From assembly GCF_051201665.1 (NCBI RefSeq), contig NZ_CP179210.1, forward strand, positions 2,852,001-2,916,000: 64,000 nt of DNA, read 5' to 3'. The DNA is from Psychrobium sp051201665 (GTDB lineage: Bacteria; Pseudomonadota; Gammaproteobacteria; Enterobacterales; Psychrobiaceae). This document shows positions 25,443-34,756 of the stretch, piece by piece. The translations under genes and the position numbers were made by a program. The notes under the pieces were generated by a model that saw nothing but the letters and a program-made list of their open reading frames with translations, searched no databases and had not been told where the DNA came from. How positions within the stretch are numbered: position 1 is the stretch's first letter; the number at the start of each line of letters is the position of its first letter.

Positions 25443-26573
25443 CTAATGTTTTAGACTGTCAGGAATATCAAATTCCTTAGGTAACTTGGTTGGACGCCGT
25501 CCTTTGCGCTTTTTAAATTGCTCTAACTGATAAACATAAGCTAATACTTGTGCGACAGCGGCGAACAAACCATCAGGTATTGGCTCACTAATTTCGGTGG
25601 TATGATAGATTGCTCGTGCAAGCGCAGGGCTAGAAACAATAGAGACCTCATGCTCTCGAGCAACCTCACGGATCCTAAACGCCATATGGTCGCCACCTTT
25701 AGCAACAACGGTAGGTGCACTTGAACCATTAACATCATATTTAAGCGCAACAGAAAAGTGAGTAGGATTTGTGACAATGACGTCGGCCTCTGGCACATCT
25801 TGCATCATTCGTCGTTGGGATACTTCTCTTTGAAGTTGACGCTGCCGTCCTTTAACTTCTGGTTTACCTTCAATATTTTTATGTTCATCTTTGACTTCCT
25901 GTAAGGTCATTTTCAGCTCTTTGCTGTGCTTAAAGATCTGATATGGCGCATCAACCGCCGCGATAAGTAACAGTGAACAGCACAGTAAAATAAAAATCCA
26001 TAAAAGGATATCAAGCGCTTCGATGACATTTAACGGAAATGATGTTTGGCTTAACGCTAGAATGCGTGGAAAATAAAAGGTCAATAATGTCCAAGCTAAT
26101 GTGGCAATCACCGCAAACTTACCAATAGACTTCAAAAGCTCAACAACAGCCTGCATGCCAAACATTCGTTTAAAACCAGCAACAGGGCTCATTTTTGATG
26201 CTTTAGGCATCATTGCATCACTGCTAAATGTCAATCCACCTAATGCGATACTACCGATGAATGCGGCGATAAATAGACTAACAACGAAACCAATAATTGG
26301 CCATGCGATAGTCGACAACACTTCAGCCCACATTAACCCAAATTGATTGGTATCAAATGCTTCACTGCGTTTAAGTGAAAACATTCGCTTCATGACATTA
26401 AATAGGGAACTAGCAATCGCGCTACCAAATATATACATCCCGACAGCAGAAGCGATTAGAACGGCTGCAGTGCCAAGATCTTTAGAACGAGGAACCTGCC
26501 CTTTTTCTCGCGCTTGCTGTAGCTTCTTAGGGGTGGCTTGTTCGGTTTTTTCTTGACCATCACTTGCTGCCAT
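25443..26573 (-). CDS. flhB: Flagellar export switch protein FlhB
   Basis: This 376-residue export apparatus protein changes substrate class after hook completion. It has an N-terminal cytoplasmic GQEKTEQATPKKLQQAREKGQVPRSKDL motif, four membrane helices, and a cytoplasmic domain with the self-cleavage site NPTH (in DVIVTNPTHFSVALKY). Length and order (fliR then flhB) are typical. It ends in TAG at 25443, where a 12-bp tandem repeat adjoins. Confidence 0.97.
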   Translation of the reverse strand: MAASDGQEKTEQATPKKLQQAREKGQVPRSKDLGTAAVLIASAVGMYIFGSAIASSLFNVMKRMFSLKRSEAFDTNQFGLMWAEVLSTIAWPIIGFVVSLFIAAFIGSIALGGLTFSSDAMMPKASKMSPVAGFKRMFGMQAVVELLKSIGKFAVIATLAWTLLTFYFPRILALSQTSFPLNVIEALDILLWIFILLCCSLLLIAAVDAPYQIFKHSKELKMTLQEVKDEHKNIEGKPEVKGRQRQLQREVSQRRMMQDVPEADVIVTNPTHFSVALKYDVNGSSAPTVVAKGGDHMAFRIREVAREHEVSIVSSPALARAIYHTTEISEPIPDGLFAAVAQVLAYVYQLEQFKKRKGRRPTKLPKEFDIPDSLKH

Positions 26574-26588
26574 TAAGCACAGTCTCCG

Positions 26589-27374
26589 TTAGAATTCACA
26601 TTTAGTATTAATAACATTACACATCATTTCCATGCCACGTGCCCACTGAGCATCAAAATGCGACATAACAGTATCAAGTGTTAGCCATAGCACTAGTAAG
26701 CCAGCAAGCATGGTCACAGGGAAACCAATTGAGAAAATATTTAACTGCGGCGCGGCGCGAGTTAAAATACCAAATGAGAAATTAATAACAAGTAATGCAA
26801 CCATCGCCGCAATAGACATGGCAAGTGCTGATGTAAACATCCACATCCCCCATTTGGCGATATTTTCCATAGTTACACTTGATAAACCGACTTCACCGAT
26901 AGGCAGCGTCTCAAAGCTGATGACTAGCATTTTTATCATAATTAAATGGCCATCGATGGCTAAAAACATTAACGTTGCAAGCAATAAAAAAAACTGACCG
27001 ACAACGGGTACAGTCTGCCCAGAGCCAGGATCAACCATTGATGCAAAACCTAAACTTGTTTGCATACCTATTACCTGGCCCGCAATAACAAAGGACTGCA
27101 TCACTAAAACGGATATGAAACCAATGGCAACACCAATTAAAGTCTGTTGGATAACGATGATATAACTAGAAAATGAGAAGAGATCGGCGGTTGGAAAATG
27201 ACCAATGGTTGGAACTATTAAGTATGTAATCGCTAATGCGTAAAACAAGCGCAGCCTCGTCGATAAATTGTTGCTGCCAACAACTGTCATCACCATGAAC
27301 ATCCCAGAAACGCGCGCAAATGCCCAAATGTGAGCTGCAAGCCATTCCATGATGATGTTTTCGTAAAGTGTCAC
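26589..27374 (-). CDS. fliR: Flagellar export protein FliR
   Basis: A 261-residue multi-pass export-gate subunit with about six hydrophobic segments and QTSLGFASMVDPGSGQTVPVVGQF in the middle. The start could be GTG 27374, three bases after the fliQ stop, or ATG 27350. The GTG is preferred because relatives have a few residues before the EWLA segment, but no clear ribosome site marks either. Confidence 0.95.
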   Translation of the reverse strand: MTLYENIIMEWLAAHIWAFARVSGMFMVMTVVGSNNLSTRLRLFYALAITYLIVPTIGHFPTADLFSFSSYIIVIQQTLIGVAIGFISVLVMQSFVIAGQVIGMQTSLGFASMVDPGSGQTVPVVGQFFLLLATLMFLAIDGHLIMIKMLVISFETLPIGEVGLSSVTMENIAKWGMWMFTSALAMSIAAMVALLVINFSFGILTRAAPQLNIFSIGFPVTMLAGLLVLWLTLDTVMSHFDAQWARGMEMMCNVINTKCEF

Positions 27375-27377
27375 AGG

Positions 27378-27647
27378 CTAGCCTATTACGCGAGGAATCG
27401 CTTCAATCATACCGATAGTAAAGTCCATTAATTGTTGGGTAAGCCAATGAGCACCAATAATTAAAGCAAGCAATGTCATCATTAGACGAGGCAAAAAGCT
27501 TAGCGTTTGTTCATTAATTGAGGTTGCGGCCTGAAAGATGGCAACAATTAAACCAATTATTAGGCTGGGCACAACAATAGCCACAACAAGCAGCATAACC
27601 ACAAACAGCGCATCTCTAAATATATCGACAAACACTTCAGGTGACAT
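27378..27647 (-). CDS. fliQ: Flagellar export protein FliQ
   Basis: An 89-residue protein of two membrane helices (about 16-38 and 53-76) with the FliQ pattern VGLIVAIFQAATSINEQTLSF-like (here LIVAIFQAATSINEQTLSF). It is part of the FliPQR export gate. A strong ribosome site AAAAGGAG stands before the ATG. It follows fliP by 24 bp. Confidence 0.96.
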   Translation of the reverse strand: MSPEVFVDIFRDALFVVMLLVVAIVVPSLIIGLIVAIFQAATSINEQTLSFLPRLMMTLLALIIGAHWLTQQLMDFTIGMIEAIPRVIG

Positions 27648-27671
27648 TGATTTGCTCCTTTTCTAGTCTCG

Positions 27672-28409
27672 TCATAACCCAAAACTCTTGGCAAGTGTTC
27701 CCATTACCAGCGACCAACCATCAACTAAAACAAACAGCATCAGTTTAAATGGTAACGAAACAATCATTGGCGATAACATCATCATACCCATCGCCATTAA
27801 TACACTGGCAACAACCAAATCAATTACCAAAAAGGGAATAAACAGCATAAACCCAATTTGAAAAGCGGTTTTTAATTCACTCGTAATAAACGCTGGAATT
27901 AATACGGTCATTGGCGCGTCTTCTGGTGCTGCAACGTCTGTACGGTTAGCAATATCTAAAAAGGTTGCTATATCTTTTTCCCGCGTTTGCGAAAGCATAA
28001 ATTCACGAATAGGCCCTTGTGCTAACTTTAGTGCAGCGATGGCATCCACTTGCTCGTTTACATATGGTTGAACCGCAACGTTATTAATCTTATCGAGGAC
28101 GGGTGACATGATAAACAGGCTTAGAAATAGCGAGAGACCAATAATTACCTGATTAGATGGTGCCTGTTGCAATCCCATTGCTTGTCTTAAAATTGATAAA
28201 ACAATGACGATACGGGTAAAAGAGGTCATCATTATTAAGACGGCGGGAATAAAACTCAGCGCCGTCATTAAGGCAAGTACCTGGAGCGTTATACTGTAAC
28301 TTTGCGTTCCGTCAGAGTTAGGCACAACAGTAACCGCTGGCAAACCTGTGTCTGCCATCAGCGTTGGCGACACCAACATGATTATTGCAGCAATGAAATA
28401 CTTGATCAT
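27672..28409 (-). CDS. fliP: Flagellar export protein FliP
   Basis: A 245-residue export-gate subunit with an N-terminal signal peptide (residues 1-19, cut near LMADTG). Conserved segments are SFTRIVIVLSILRQAMGLQQAPSNQVIIGLSLFL and the C-terminal 'MGMMMLSPMIVSLPFKLMLFVLVDGW'. The ATG overlaps the fliO stop (ATGA), suggesting coupled translation. Confidence 0.97.
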   Translation of the reverse strand: MIKYFIAAIIMLVSPTLMADTGLPAVTVVPNSDGTQSYSITLQVLALMTALSFIPAVLIMMTSFTRIVIVLSILRQAMGLQQAPSNQVIIGLSLFLSLFIMSPVLDKINNVAVQPYVNEQVDAIAALKLAQGPIREFMLSQTREKDIATFLDIANRTDVAAPEDAPMTVLIPAFITSELKTAFQIGFMLFIPFLVIDLVVASVLMAMGMMMLSPMIVSLPFKLMLFVLVDGWSLVMGTLAKSFGL

Positions 28410-28831
28410 GACTTCCCTTTCTTCAATAACGACTGAATTGTCAACGGCATTCTTTCGGTGCTTTCTGATAGTTGCGCTTTTTTAATCGGCTGGTCGAGTT
28501 TATGGAGTAAATTAACATTGTTACTGGTTACCCCCAACATAAATTGCTCACCATTAACTTCAACTACCACAACGCGCTCTTTAGTACCAACCGATAATTG
28601 GGCCACTGTGCGCAGATGTTTTTGACTATGGGGAGTAATTTTCAGTTTTTTAACGATAAACGCAAGCAAGAAAATAACCGCTAATACGATAATTAGCGAC
28701 ATTAACATGCGCAAGAAATCTGGCGGCCCTGTCAGTGTTGTTGCTGCGGCAGGTATACTAAGGCTGGCTATAAATCCAGCGCTTAGTTTTCTAACGTAAT
28801 TTTTTAATACGTTCTGTTTGACTAATAACAT
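28406..28831 (-). CDS. fliO: Flagellar export protein FliO
   Basis: A 141-residue bitopic protein that helps FliP assemble. It has a membrane helix at about 39-60 (FLRMLMSLIIVLAVIFLLAFIVKKLK) and a cytoplasmic domain with VAQLSVGTKERVVVVEVNGEQFMLGVT. The only reasonable ATG (28831) lies inside fliN, so the two genes overlap by 41 bp in different frames. Residues 1-35 also contain a possible signal-like segment. Confidence 0.93.
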   Translation of the reverse strand: MLLVKQNVLKNYVRKLSAGFIASLSIPAAATTLTGPPDFLRMLMSLIIVLAVIFLLAFIVKKLKITPHSQKHLRTVAQLSVGTKERVVVVEVNGEQFMLGVTSNNVNLLHKLDQPIKKAQLSESTERMPLTIQSLLKKGKS

Positions 28832-29180
28832 CAGTTAATCGAATACCAAATTTATCATTGACGACAACCACTTCACCATGGGCGATTAAGGTACCGTTAA
28901 CTAGAACATCAAGAGATTCACCAGCAACACGATCAAGTTCGATAACAGAGCCTTGATTTAATTGCAGTAAATTACGAATAGTAATATTTGATCGTCCCAC
29001 TTCCATTGAAATAGTCACTGGAATATCTAAAATGGCATCAAGTTTTTCATCACCCGACGATGCACCGTCGCCACCTATAGCTGACTCATCAAGCTGATCT
29101 AATTCCGCTTTCTGTGCTTCTTCTGCCTCGGCATCGGCTTGTTCAGCCATTGCGTCAGCCCAATCATCCATATCACTCAT
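28791..29180 (-). CDS. fliN: Flagellar motor switch protein FliN
   Basis: A 129-residue C-ring protein. An acidic N-terminal part (residues 1-45) is followed by the SpoA domain 'ILDIPVTISMEVGRSNITIRNLLQLNQGSVIELDRVAGESLDV' and GEVVVVNDKFGIRLTDV. It binds FliM and FliH. It is 14 bp after fliM and overlaps fliO. Confidence 0.97.
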   Translation of the reverse strand: MSDMDDWADAMAEQADAEAEEAQKAELDQLDESAIGGDGASSGDEKLDAILDIPVTISMEVGRSNITIRNLLQLNQGSVIELDRVAGESLDVLVNGTLIAHGEVVVVNDKFGIRLTDVISQTERIKKLR

Positions 29181-29194
29181 CTTTTATCTCTCAC

Positions 29195-30214
29195 TTACGA
29201 TTTTTCTTCAGACATTTTTCGCTGAAGTAATTGAAATTCTGACTTTTGCGATTCCGGTCGCGGAATAATCGACGTTACTTCAAGACCATAATTATCATTA
29301 ACTTGCCCAAGTTTCCCTCTAAATGAAGGCAACTCTTCTGCTTTCACAACGAGCTCATCGGGCATTTCAAATGGGATAATATCACCTTCTTTCATTTCCA
29401 TGATTTTACGCAGTGTTAAATCAACTTCACCAAGCCCTACTTCCAGCTCGACTTCAACGTCCATAATTTCGTCTTTAAGGGCTGCACTCCAACGTTGATC
29501 CGTATCTTCTTTATCAGATTGAACACCAGCATCTAATAGCTCTCTGATTGGTTCAAGCATCGAATAAGGCAACGCGATATGAAAATCACCACCACCGCCA
29601 TCGAGTTCAATATGAAAAGAACAGACAACAATAACTTCTGTTGGACTGACAATATTGGCCATTGACGGATTCACTTCTGAGTCTAAATATTCAAACTCAA
29701 CATCCATCACTGGCGCCCAAGCTTCCATATAATCTTCAAATACAATTTTTAACAATAATTGAATGATTCGGCGCTCTGTTGGCGTAAATTCGCGTCCCTC
29801 AATTTTTGCAGGATAACGACCATCACCACCAAAGAAATTATCTACTAAAATAAACACTAAACGCGCTTCAAGAGTAATTAATGCGGTGCCTTTAAGTGGT
29901 CTAAAACGAACCATGTTCAAACTTGTCGGTACAAACAATGTATGAATGTACTCGCCAAACTTCAACATTTGCACGCCATTGATGGATACTTCAGTAGTAC
30001 GGCGCATTAAGTTAAATAAACTAATGCGCAAATGACGAGCAAAACGCTCATTAACCATTTCAAGGGTGGGCATTCGACCACGAACAATACGATCTTGAGA
30101 AGAGAAGTCATATTCAGCGGCACTATCTCCAGCGCCTCCTGCAACTTCTTCTTCAACGTCATCTACACCATGTAACAACGCATCAATTTCGTCTTGACTC
30201 AGTAGATCATTCAA
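29195..30214 (-). CDS. fliM: Flagellar motor switch protein FliM
   Basis: A 339-residue C-ring protein. The N-terminal LLSQDEIDALL is the CheY-P binding peptide. It is followed by the middle domain (TRTEVSINGVQ-like) and a C-terminal SpoA domain. The start codon is TTG at 30214, needed to keep the CheY-P peptide, with an AAGGCGG site upstream. A hairpin lies in the gap to fliL. Confidence 0.97.
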   Translation of the reverse strand: MNDLLSQDEIDALLHGVDDVEEEVAGGAGDSAAEYDFSSQDRIVRGRMPTLEMVNERFARHLRISLFNLMRRTTEVSINGVQMLKFGEYIHTLFVPTSLNMVRFRPLKGTALITLEARLVFILVDNFFGGDGRYPAKIEGREFTPTERRIIQLLLKIVFEDYMEAWAPVMDVEFEYLDSEVNPSMANIVSPTEVIVVCSFHIELDGGGGDFHIALPYSMLEPIRELLDAGVQSDKEDTDQRWSAALKDEIMDVEVELEVGLGEVDLTLRKIMEMKEGDIIPFEMPDELVVKAEELPSFRGKLGQVNDNYGLEVTSIIPRPESQKSEFQLLQRKMSEEKS

Positions 30215-30246
30215 GCTTTAGTCCGCCTTTCTTAGTTAACGACATC

Positions 30247-30268
30247 AATAACTCAATTAAGAGTTATT
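30247..30268 (-). other. Hairpin at the fliL-fliM junction
   Basis: Perfect 8-bp arms AATAACTC and GAGTTATT around a 6-nt loop overlap the fliL stop codon. No U tract follows on the minus strand, so it is more likely an RNA-processing or stability element than a terminator. Confidence 0.4.
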
Positions 30269-30800
30269 GCATAACAAATCCAATAAATAATACTTTCTCA
30301 ACCACAGGTTTTCCAACGAGTGGTTCAAGCGCCTGTTGCACAGCAGCAAGAGATTCTTTACGCAATTCCTGTTTGCCTTCATTAGTTGAAAGCTTTTCTG
30401 CATTTGAGGTGCTAAAAGTTGTTAGTAATGTATCTTCAATTAATGGTATATGTTTTCTGGCAATAGTATCGTGCTCACCGCCTCGCACCATTAACTGCAC
30501 TTTAATTTGTACTAATCGGTCTCTGCCATAGCCAGGCACATTAAAAACAAATGGACGTGGCATTCCAACGTAAAACGCGTCGCCGGTTTCTGCTTCGCCT
30601 TCGTCACCACTATCCTCAGCCATCTCAGGATCTGGCTCAGCGCCTTCTTCAAGAGACATTTCTGGATCTGTCGGTTCATCTGAGCCCGATAGAAAGAAAA
30701 AAGCACCAGCGCCACCAGCAATCAATACCACAACAGCAATAATGATAATTAGTAGCTTTTTACTACCGCCTTGCGCTTCTTCAACTGCTTCTTCAGCCAT
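30264..30800 (-). CDS. fliL: Flagellar basal body protein FliL
   Basis: A 178-residue bitopic stator-associated protein. The cytoplasmic start is followed by a membrane helix (about 14-36, KLLIIIIAVVVLIAGGAGAFFFL), an acidic periplasmic linker (40-75) and the FliL domain with YVGMPRPFVFNVPGYGRDRLVQIKVQLMVRG. It is preceded by a 131-bp gap after fliK in which no sigma-54 motif with correct spacing was found. Confidence 0.95.
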   Translation of the reverse strand: MAEEAVEEAQGGSKKLLIIIIAVVVLIAGGAGAFFFLSGSDEPTDPEMSLEEGAEPDPEMAEDSGDEGEAETGDAFYVGMPRPFVFNVPGYGRDRLVQIKVQLMVRGGEHDTIARKHIPLIEDTLLTTFSTSNAEKLSTNEGKQELRKESLAAVQQALEPLVGKPVVEKVLFIGFVMQ

Positions 30801-30931
30801 ATTTACATTCCTTCACAAAAACTATTTCTAAACCACTGATCCTAACACTCTCTGTTAAGCAATTGAACCCGTGATAAATCATCGATTTAAAGCTACCACA
30901 CTACAAACAATTATCCTATAGAACATGCCTG

Positions 30932-32800
30932 TTACGCGTAATAATCAATGCCGTTGGTTGATTGTTTGTTCAAAACTAAGGTCACCGGCTCAATCCCTTC
31001 ATCATCAAACTCCCCCTGCTCACCAAATAAATTCGACTGTTGGGCTTGTTGAGATTCTTTTTGTTGTTGGTTTTGTTCTTTTACATCACTCTGGTTTAAT
31101 TCAATACCTTGCTCTTGCAGAGACTCTTTAAGCTTTGCCATTGCCTGCTCTAACATATCTTTTGCTTGTGGATTACTCACCTGAAATTGAACGTTCATTT
31201 GGTCTTGTTGCATCACTATGCGCACCGACATTGCACCTAGTTCTTCAGGATCTAGGTTCAAAACGACATGATTGATGCCACCACGAGCCATCATTGTCAT
31301 GTGCTCTTTGAGTTGTTGAGATGCCATACTGTTATCGTTTAAGGTCACACGCTGCGCCAACGTTTCAGGCGCTTTGTTTGCGGTTAACTGGCTAGAAGCA
31401 AACTCTTTGGCCACTTGTTGCTCAACTCTTGCTGCAGCGCCACCAATAGATGTTTCTGCTGGCGTTGTGCTTGCGGAGCTATTGCGAAAACTCGACTCTA
31501 GCTGCGCAACTAACGCATCAACTTTTGACGTTACTGGTTTGTCTTGTTCAATAACAACATCACCTTTTACAAACTCTCGTTCACTTGTGACTGAAGCGGT
31601 TCTTACATTGATTTGTTTTTCACTTTCACTGGCAGCCCGAGCAATTGAGTTGTCACGTCCAGTGCCTACTCTGTCCATTTCATTGCCTTTCATTGACAAT
31701 TCAGATGACGCATTACTTTGATCTAACTCACCTGCCAAGTCGGCATTTGGGTTTATTTGCTGTTGTAAACTTTGTCGACTACCTTCAATTTGTGCAAGCA
31801 TTTGTTTAGCAGATTGCGTATTAACAACTACTTGTTCATGCTTTTCAGAGGTAAAATTAAATAATTGCTGACGTTGCTGCTCTGGCAGCTCTGTAATCAA
31901 TGTTTGTAACTTATCGCTAAGTACTTCTTCACCACCACTGACTGTCATTTTTTGAACGATTTTTTCGTCGCTTTGCTGTGCTTTTTGAGCATTGGGTTCC
32001 TGAGACACACTATCCTGAAGCAACGACAATCCTTCGCTGGTAACATTGACGAGTTCCTCAATGTTATCTTTAACACCTGCAAGGCTTATATCGTCAACAT
32101 TTAATGATTTAATTCGCGCTTGCAATTGGGTTAATTCAGCCGCGAGTTCTTCATTTGATACCTGCTTATTTTGACTTGATCCTAATTTTGACAATAAATT
32201 TTTCACGTCATTGATGATTGATTCAAACTCGTTCATTGAAGCGATGTCGGTTAATTCTTGGTTTGGTGCTTGTAACTTATCTAGTTGTCGCTCTAAGTTT
32301 AATTCAGATTGCTCCATCAATTTGGTTAATTTGTCACGATGCAGTTCACCATTAGACTCGCCATTTAGTGCTTTTATTTCAGCTAATGAGTTAGAAAGCA
32401 GCTTACTTTTTGACGGTGATAAACTCGCAATTATATCTTCAAGTTTCGCTAAAATATTGTCGCTACCTTCAAGGTTATCTCCCGAAACTAGCTCTTGTGC
32501 CTCTTCAATAGCATTACTATCTTCACGTGATGATTTTGACTGCTGTTCATTTTTTAATAAACGCATCAGTTGTTCAATTAGCGCTCTAGTCTTCTCATCT
32601 ATTGGCTCTTCAAATTTAACATTATTTGATTCGATAGATTGAGTCAGGTGATCATTGAAAGTTAATTCATTTGCAGCCTGGAAGCGTTGCGCTTGCTCAC
32701 TCATATCTTCGTTAAGCGAGGTGGAAGACGCTGAAGATGCGGCAAAAGTTGCCGAATTATCGACACTGGCATTTAAATTGATAAGATTAAATGATTCCAA
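30932..32800 (-). CDS. fliK: Flagellar hook-length control protein FliK
   Basis: A 622-residue Gln/Ser/Glu-rich secreted ruler protein. The conserved C-terminal Flg_hook domain is at about 505-590 (INHVVLNLDPEELGAMSVRIVMQQDQMNVQFQVSNPQAKDMLEQAM). The rest is low-complexity with many short coiled coils, as is usual for this fast-evolving protein. The start is TTG 32800 with AAGGA 8 nt upstream. A sigma-54 promoter candidate lies 129 bp upstream. Confidence 0.93.
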   Translation of the reverse strand: MESFNLINLNASVDNSATFAASSASSTSLNEDMSEQAQRFQAANELTFNDHLTQSIESNNVKFEEPIDEKTRALIEQLMRLLKNEQQSKSSREDSNAIEEAQELVSGDNLEGSDNILAKLEDIIASLSPSKSKLLSNSLAEIKALNGESNGELHRDKLTKLMEQSELNLERQLDKLQAPNQELTDIASMNEFESIINDVKNLLSKLGSSQNKQVSNEELAAELTQLQARIKSLNVDDISLAGVKDNIEELVNVTSEGLSLLQDSVSQEPNAQKAQQSDEKIVQKMTVSGGEEVLSDKLQTLITELPEQQRQQLFNFTSEKHEQVVVNTQSAKQMLAQIEGSRQSLQQQINPNADLAGELDQSNASSELSMKGNEMDRVGTGRDNSIARAASESEKQINVRTASVTSEREFVKGDVVIEQDKPVTSKVDALVAQLESSFRNSSASTTPAETSIGGAAARVEQQVAKEFASSQLTANKAPETLAQRVTLNDNSMASQQLKEHMTMMARGGINHVVLNLDPEELGAMSVRIVMQQDQMNVQFQVSNPQAKDMLEQAMAKLKESLQEQGIELNQSDVKEQNQQQKESQQAQQSNLFGEQGEFDDEGIEPVTLVLNKQSTNGIDYYA

Positions 32801-32928
32801 AAGACTATTTCCTTGCTCATAAGGTCAGAGAGATAAAATTAAAACAATAATAAACAATAACTTACTTAATTCTTAGAGTTTCCTGTCAATTTATATTTGA
32901 AATAAACTGATCAGTTCAAATTATAAAA

Positions 32929-32943
32929 GCAAATATTGAGCCA
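32929..32943 (-). promoter_or_regulatory. Sigma-54 promoter candidate before fliK
   Basis: The minus strand reads TGGCTCAATATTTGC, GG-N10-GC with an intact TTGC -12 box. The expected start is near 32918 with a leader of about 118 nt. It lies in the 166-bp gap between fliJ and fliK and would start a fliK-to-flhB transcript. Confidence 0.7.
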
Positions 32944-32966
32944 TGATTACAAATATGGAATGTTGT

Positions 32967-33413
32967 TTAATTTCTCTGTTTTCTATGATGAGACATCATG
33001 GCAAATTCGTCTGCCATTTTCTGTTGCTGTTTCTCTTCTTTTAAAAAGATTTCGTTATTTTGCTTATCAATAAGGAACAAAATGGAATCTGCATATTGTT
33101 TTGCTTTCGCCCAAGTAACACGTCTTGCGTCGACTGCTAACGCTGCTTTTGCAATGACATCACGCTGTTGAAATATTGACTGATCAATTTGGGCAAGAAA
33201 CCCCTGTAAACGAATCAATTTATCTGCACTGACCTGTTGAATATTCTCAGGTTTCATTTGAGCCAAATAATCTTGCTTATATTGAACAAGTGATTCCATT
33301 TGCTCTTTGAGTTGATTAAGTTGTTGTTGAGCTTGACTAAAAACCTTAAGCGCGTCTTGTTCTTTCTTTTGAGCCATCTCTAAGACAATAGTCAGTTGTT
33401 TAACGTTAGCCAT
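32967..33413 (-). CDS. fliJ: Flagellar export chaperone FliJ
   Basis: A 148-residue protein that is an antiparallel coiled coil over nearly its whole length (heptads through 1-60 and 70-140). It is a general chaperone and central stalk of the FliI ATPase ring. Its ATG overlaps the fliI stop by one base (TAATG). It is last in the fliE-J unit, followed by the sigma-54 promoter of fliK. Confidence 0.94.
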   Translation of the reverse strand: MANVKQLTIVLEMAQKKEQDALKVFSQAQQQLNQLKEQMESLVQYKQDYLAQMKPENIQQVSADKLIRLQGFLAQIDQSIFQQRDVIAKAALAVDARRVTWAKAKQYADSILFLIDKQNNEIFLKEEKQQQKMADEFAMMSHHRKQRN

Positions 33414-34756
33414 TATTGTAACGCTTGGCCAAGTTGAGTGAGGGCAACTAACGATTCATCATAGGGATGCGATTCTTTCATTGTTTGCTGACAAAATGCT
33501 TCAATAACCGGATAAAATTGAATCGCTTTATCAACTTTAGGATCTGCACCTGCGACATAGGCACCAATAGCAATGAGATCTTTATTTTGTTGATACAGCG
33601 AATAGTTTTGTTTAACCATGCGTGCATATTGCATATGTTCATCACTCACCACCATCGGCATAACACGGGAAATTGACGCCTCAACATCAATGGCAGGATA
33701 ATGACCAGCTTCAGCAAGTCTACGTGACAATACAATATGACCATCTAATATAGCGCGAGATGAATCAGCAATGGGATCCTGCAAATCATCCCCTTCTGTT
33801 AGCACAGTATAAAAGGCCGTGATCGATCCTTGCCCATCAGAACCATTTCCAGCTCGTTCAACCAACTGTGGAAGCTTTGCAAAAACTGAAGGCGGGTATC
33901 CTTTGGTGGCAGGAGGCTCACCAATTGCGAGAGCAATTTCACGTTGTGCTTGGGCGAATCGGGTGAGTGAATCCATTAATAATAAAACTTCCATCCCCTG
34001 ATCGCGAAAATACTCAGCGATAGTCACTGACGTTTCACAGGCTTTTAAGCGCATTAACGGTGATGTGTCAGCGGGTGCTGCAACTACAACAGAACGTTTA
34101 CGCCCTTCTTCACCTAAAATCTCTTCAATAAACTCTTTAACTTCACGCCCACGCTCACCAACCAAACCAACAACGATAACATCAGCACTGGTGCCACGAG
34201 TCATCATGCCTAGTAAAACACTTTTTCCGACACCTGAACCAGCGAATAATCCCATTCGCTGACCTTTACCAACTGTAATTAGCGTATTGATAGCGCGAAT
34301 GCCAACATCAAGTGGCTTTGAAATTGGTCGACGAGCGAGTGGATTAATGGGAGTTGCCTTACCTGACACCTTCGTGACAGTTTTTATTGCGCCTAGACCG
34401 TCAAGTGGCTCACCTATGCCGTTAATCACTCGTCCCAGTAGCTCAAGACCTACAGGCAAGCCTTGTTGATGATTAAGCGGTTGGACTTTAGCACCGGGCA
34501 ACACGCCGTGAATTTCTTCACTTGGCATGAGATAGAGAATATCATCGCTAAATCCAACAACTTCGGCATTAATGTTTCCCGTGAGCGTTTCAACACTACA
34601 CTGACTGCCAACCGGTGCGCGACAGCCAATCGCTTCCATAGTTAAGCCCACAACCCGTTTTAATTTCCCTGCCATAACAGGTTGGAATTGGTTCACTTGA
34701 TCATTATATTTACCAAGTTGTTTAACCCAATCCACCATAGGAATAGGATCAGACAT
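33413..34756 (-). CDS. fliI: Flagellum-specific ATPase FliI
   Basis: A 447-residue export ATPase related to the F1 beta subunit, with Walker A GSGVGKS at 173-179, GLVGERGREVKEFIEE, LLLMDSLTRFAQAQREI and the DDLQDPIADSSRAILDGHIVLSR segment. It energises substrate delivery to FlhA. It overlaps fliH by 8 bp and fliJ by 1 bp. Confidence 0.98.
   Translation of the reverse strand: MSDPIPMVDWVKQLGKYNDQVNQFQPVMAGKLKRVVGLTMEAIGCRAPVGSQCSVETLTGNINAEVVGFSDDILYLMPSEEIHGVLPGAKVQPLNHQQGLPVGLELLGRVINGIGEPLDGLGAIKTVTKVSGKATPINPLARRPISKPLDVGIRAINTLITVGKGQRMGLFAGSGVGKSVLLGMMTRGTSADVIVVGLVGERGREVKEFIEEILGEEGRKRSVVVAAPADTSPLMRLKACETSVTIAEYFRDQGMEVLLLMDSLTRFAQAQREIALAIGEPPATKGYPPSVFAKLPQLVERAGNGSDGQGSITAFYTVLTEGDDLQDPIADSSRAILDGHIVLSRRLAEAGHYPAIDVEASISRVMPMVVSDEHMQYARMVKQNYSLYQQNKDLIAIGAYVAGADPKVDKAIQFYPVIEAFCQQTMKESHPYDESLVALTQLGQALQ

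Noticed and set aside
30801..30931. Sigma-54 promoter searched for before fliL
   Set aside because: GCAATTGAACCC at about 30860 resembles one, but the GC to CC spacing is wrong.
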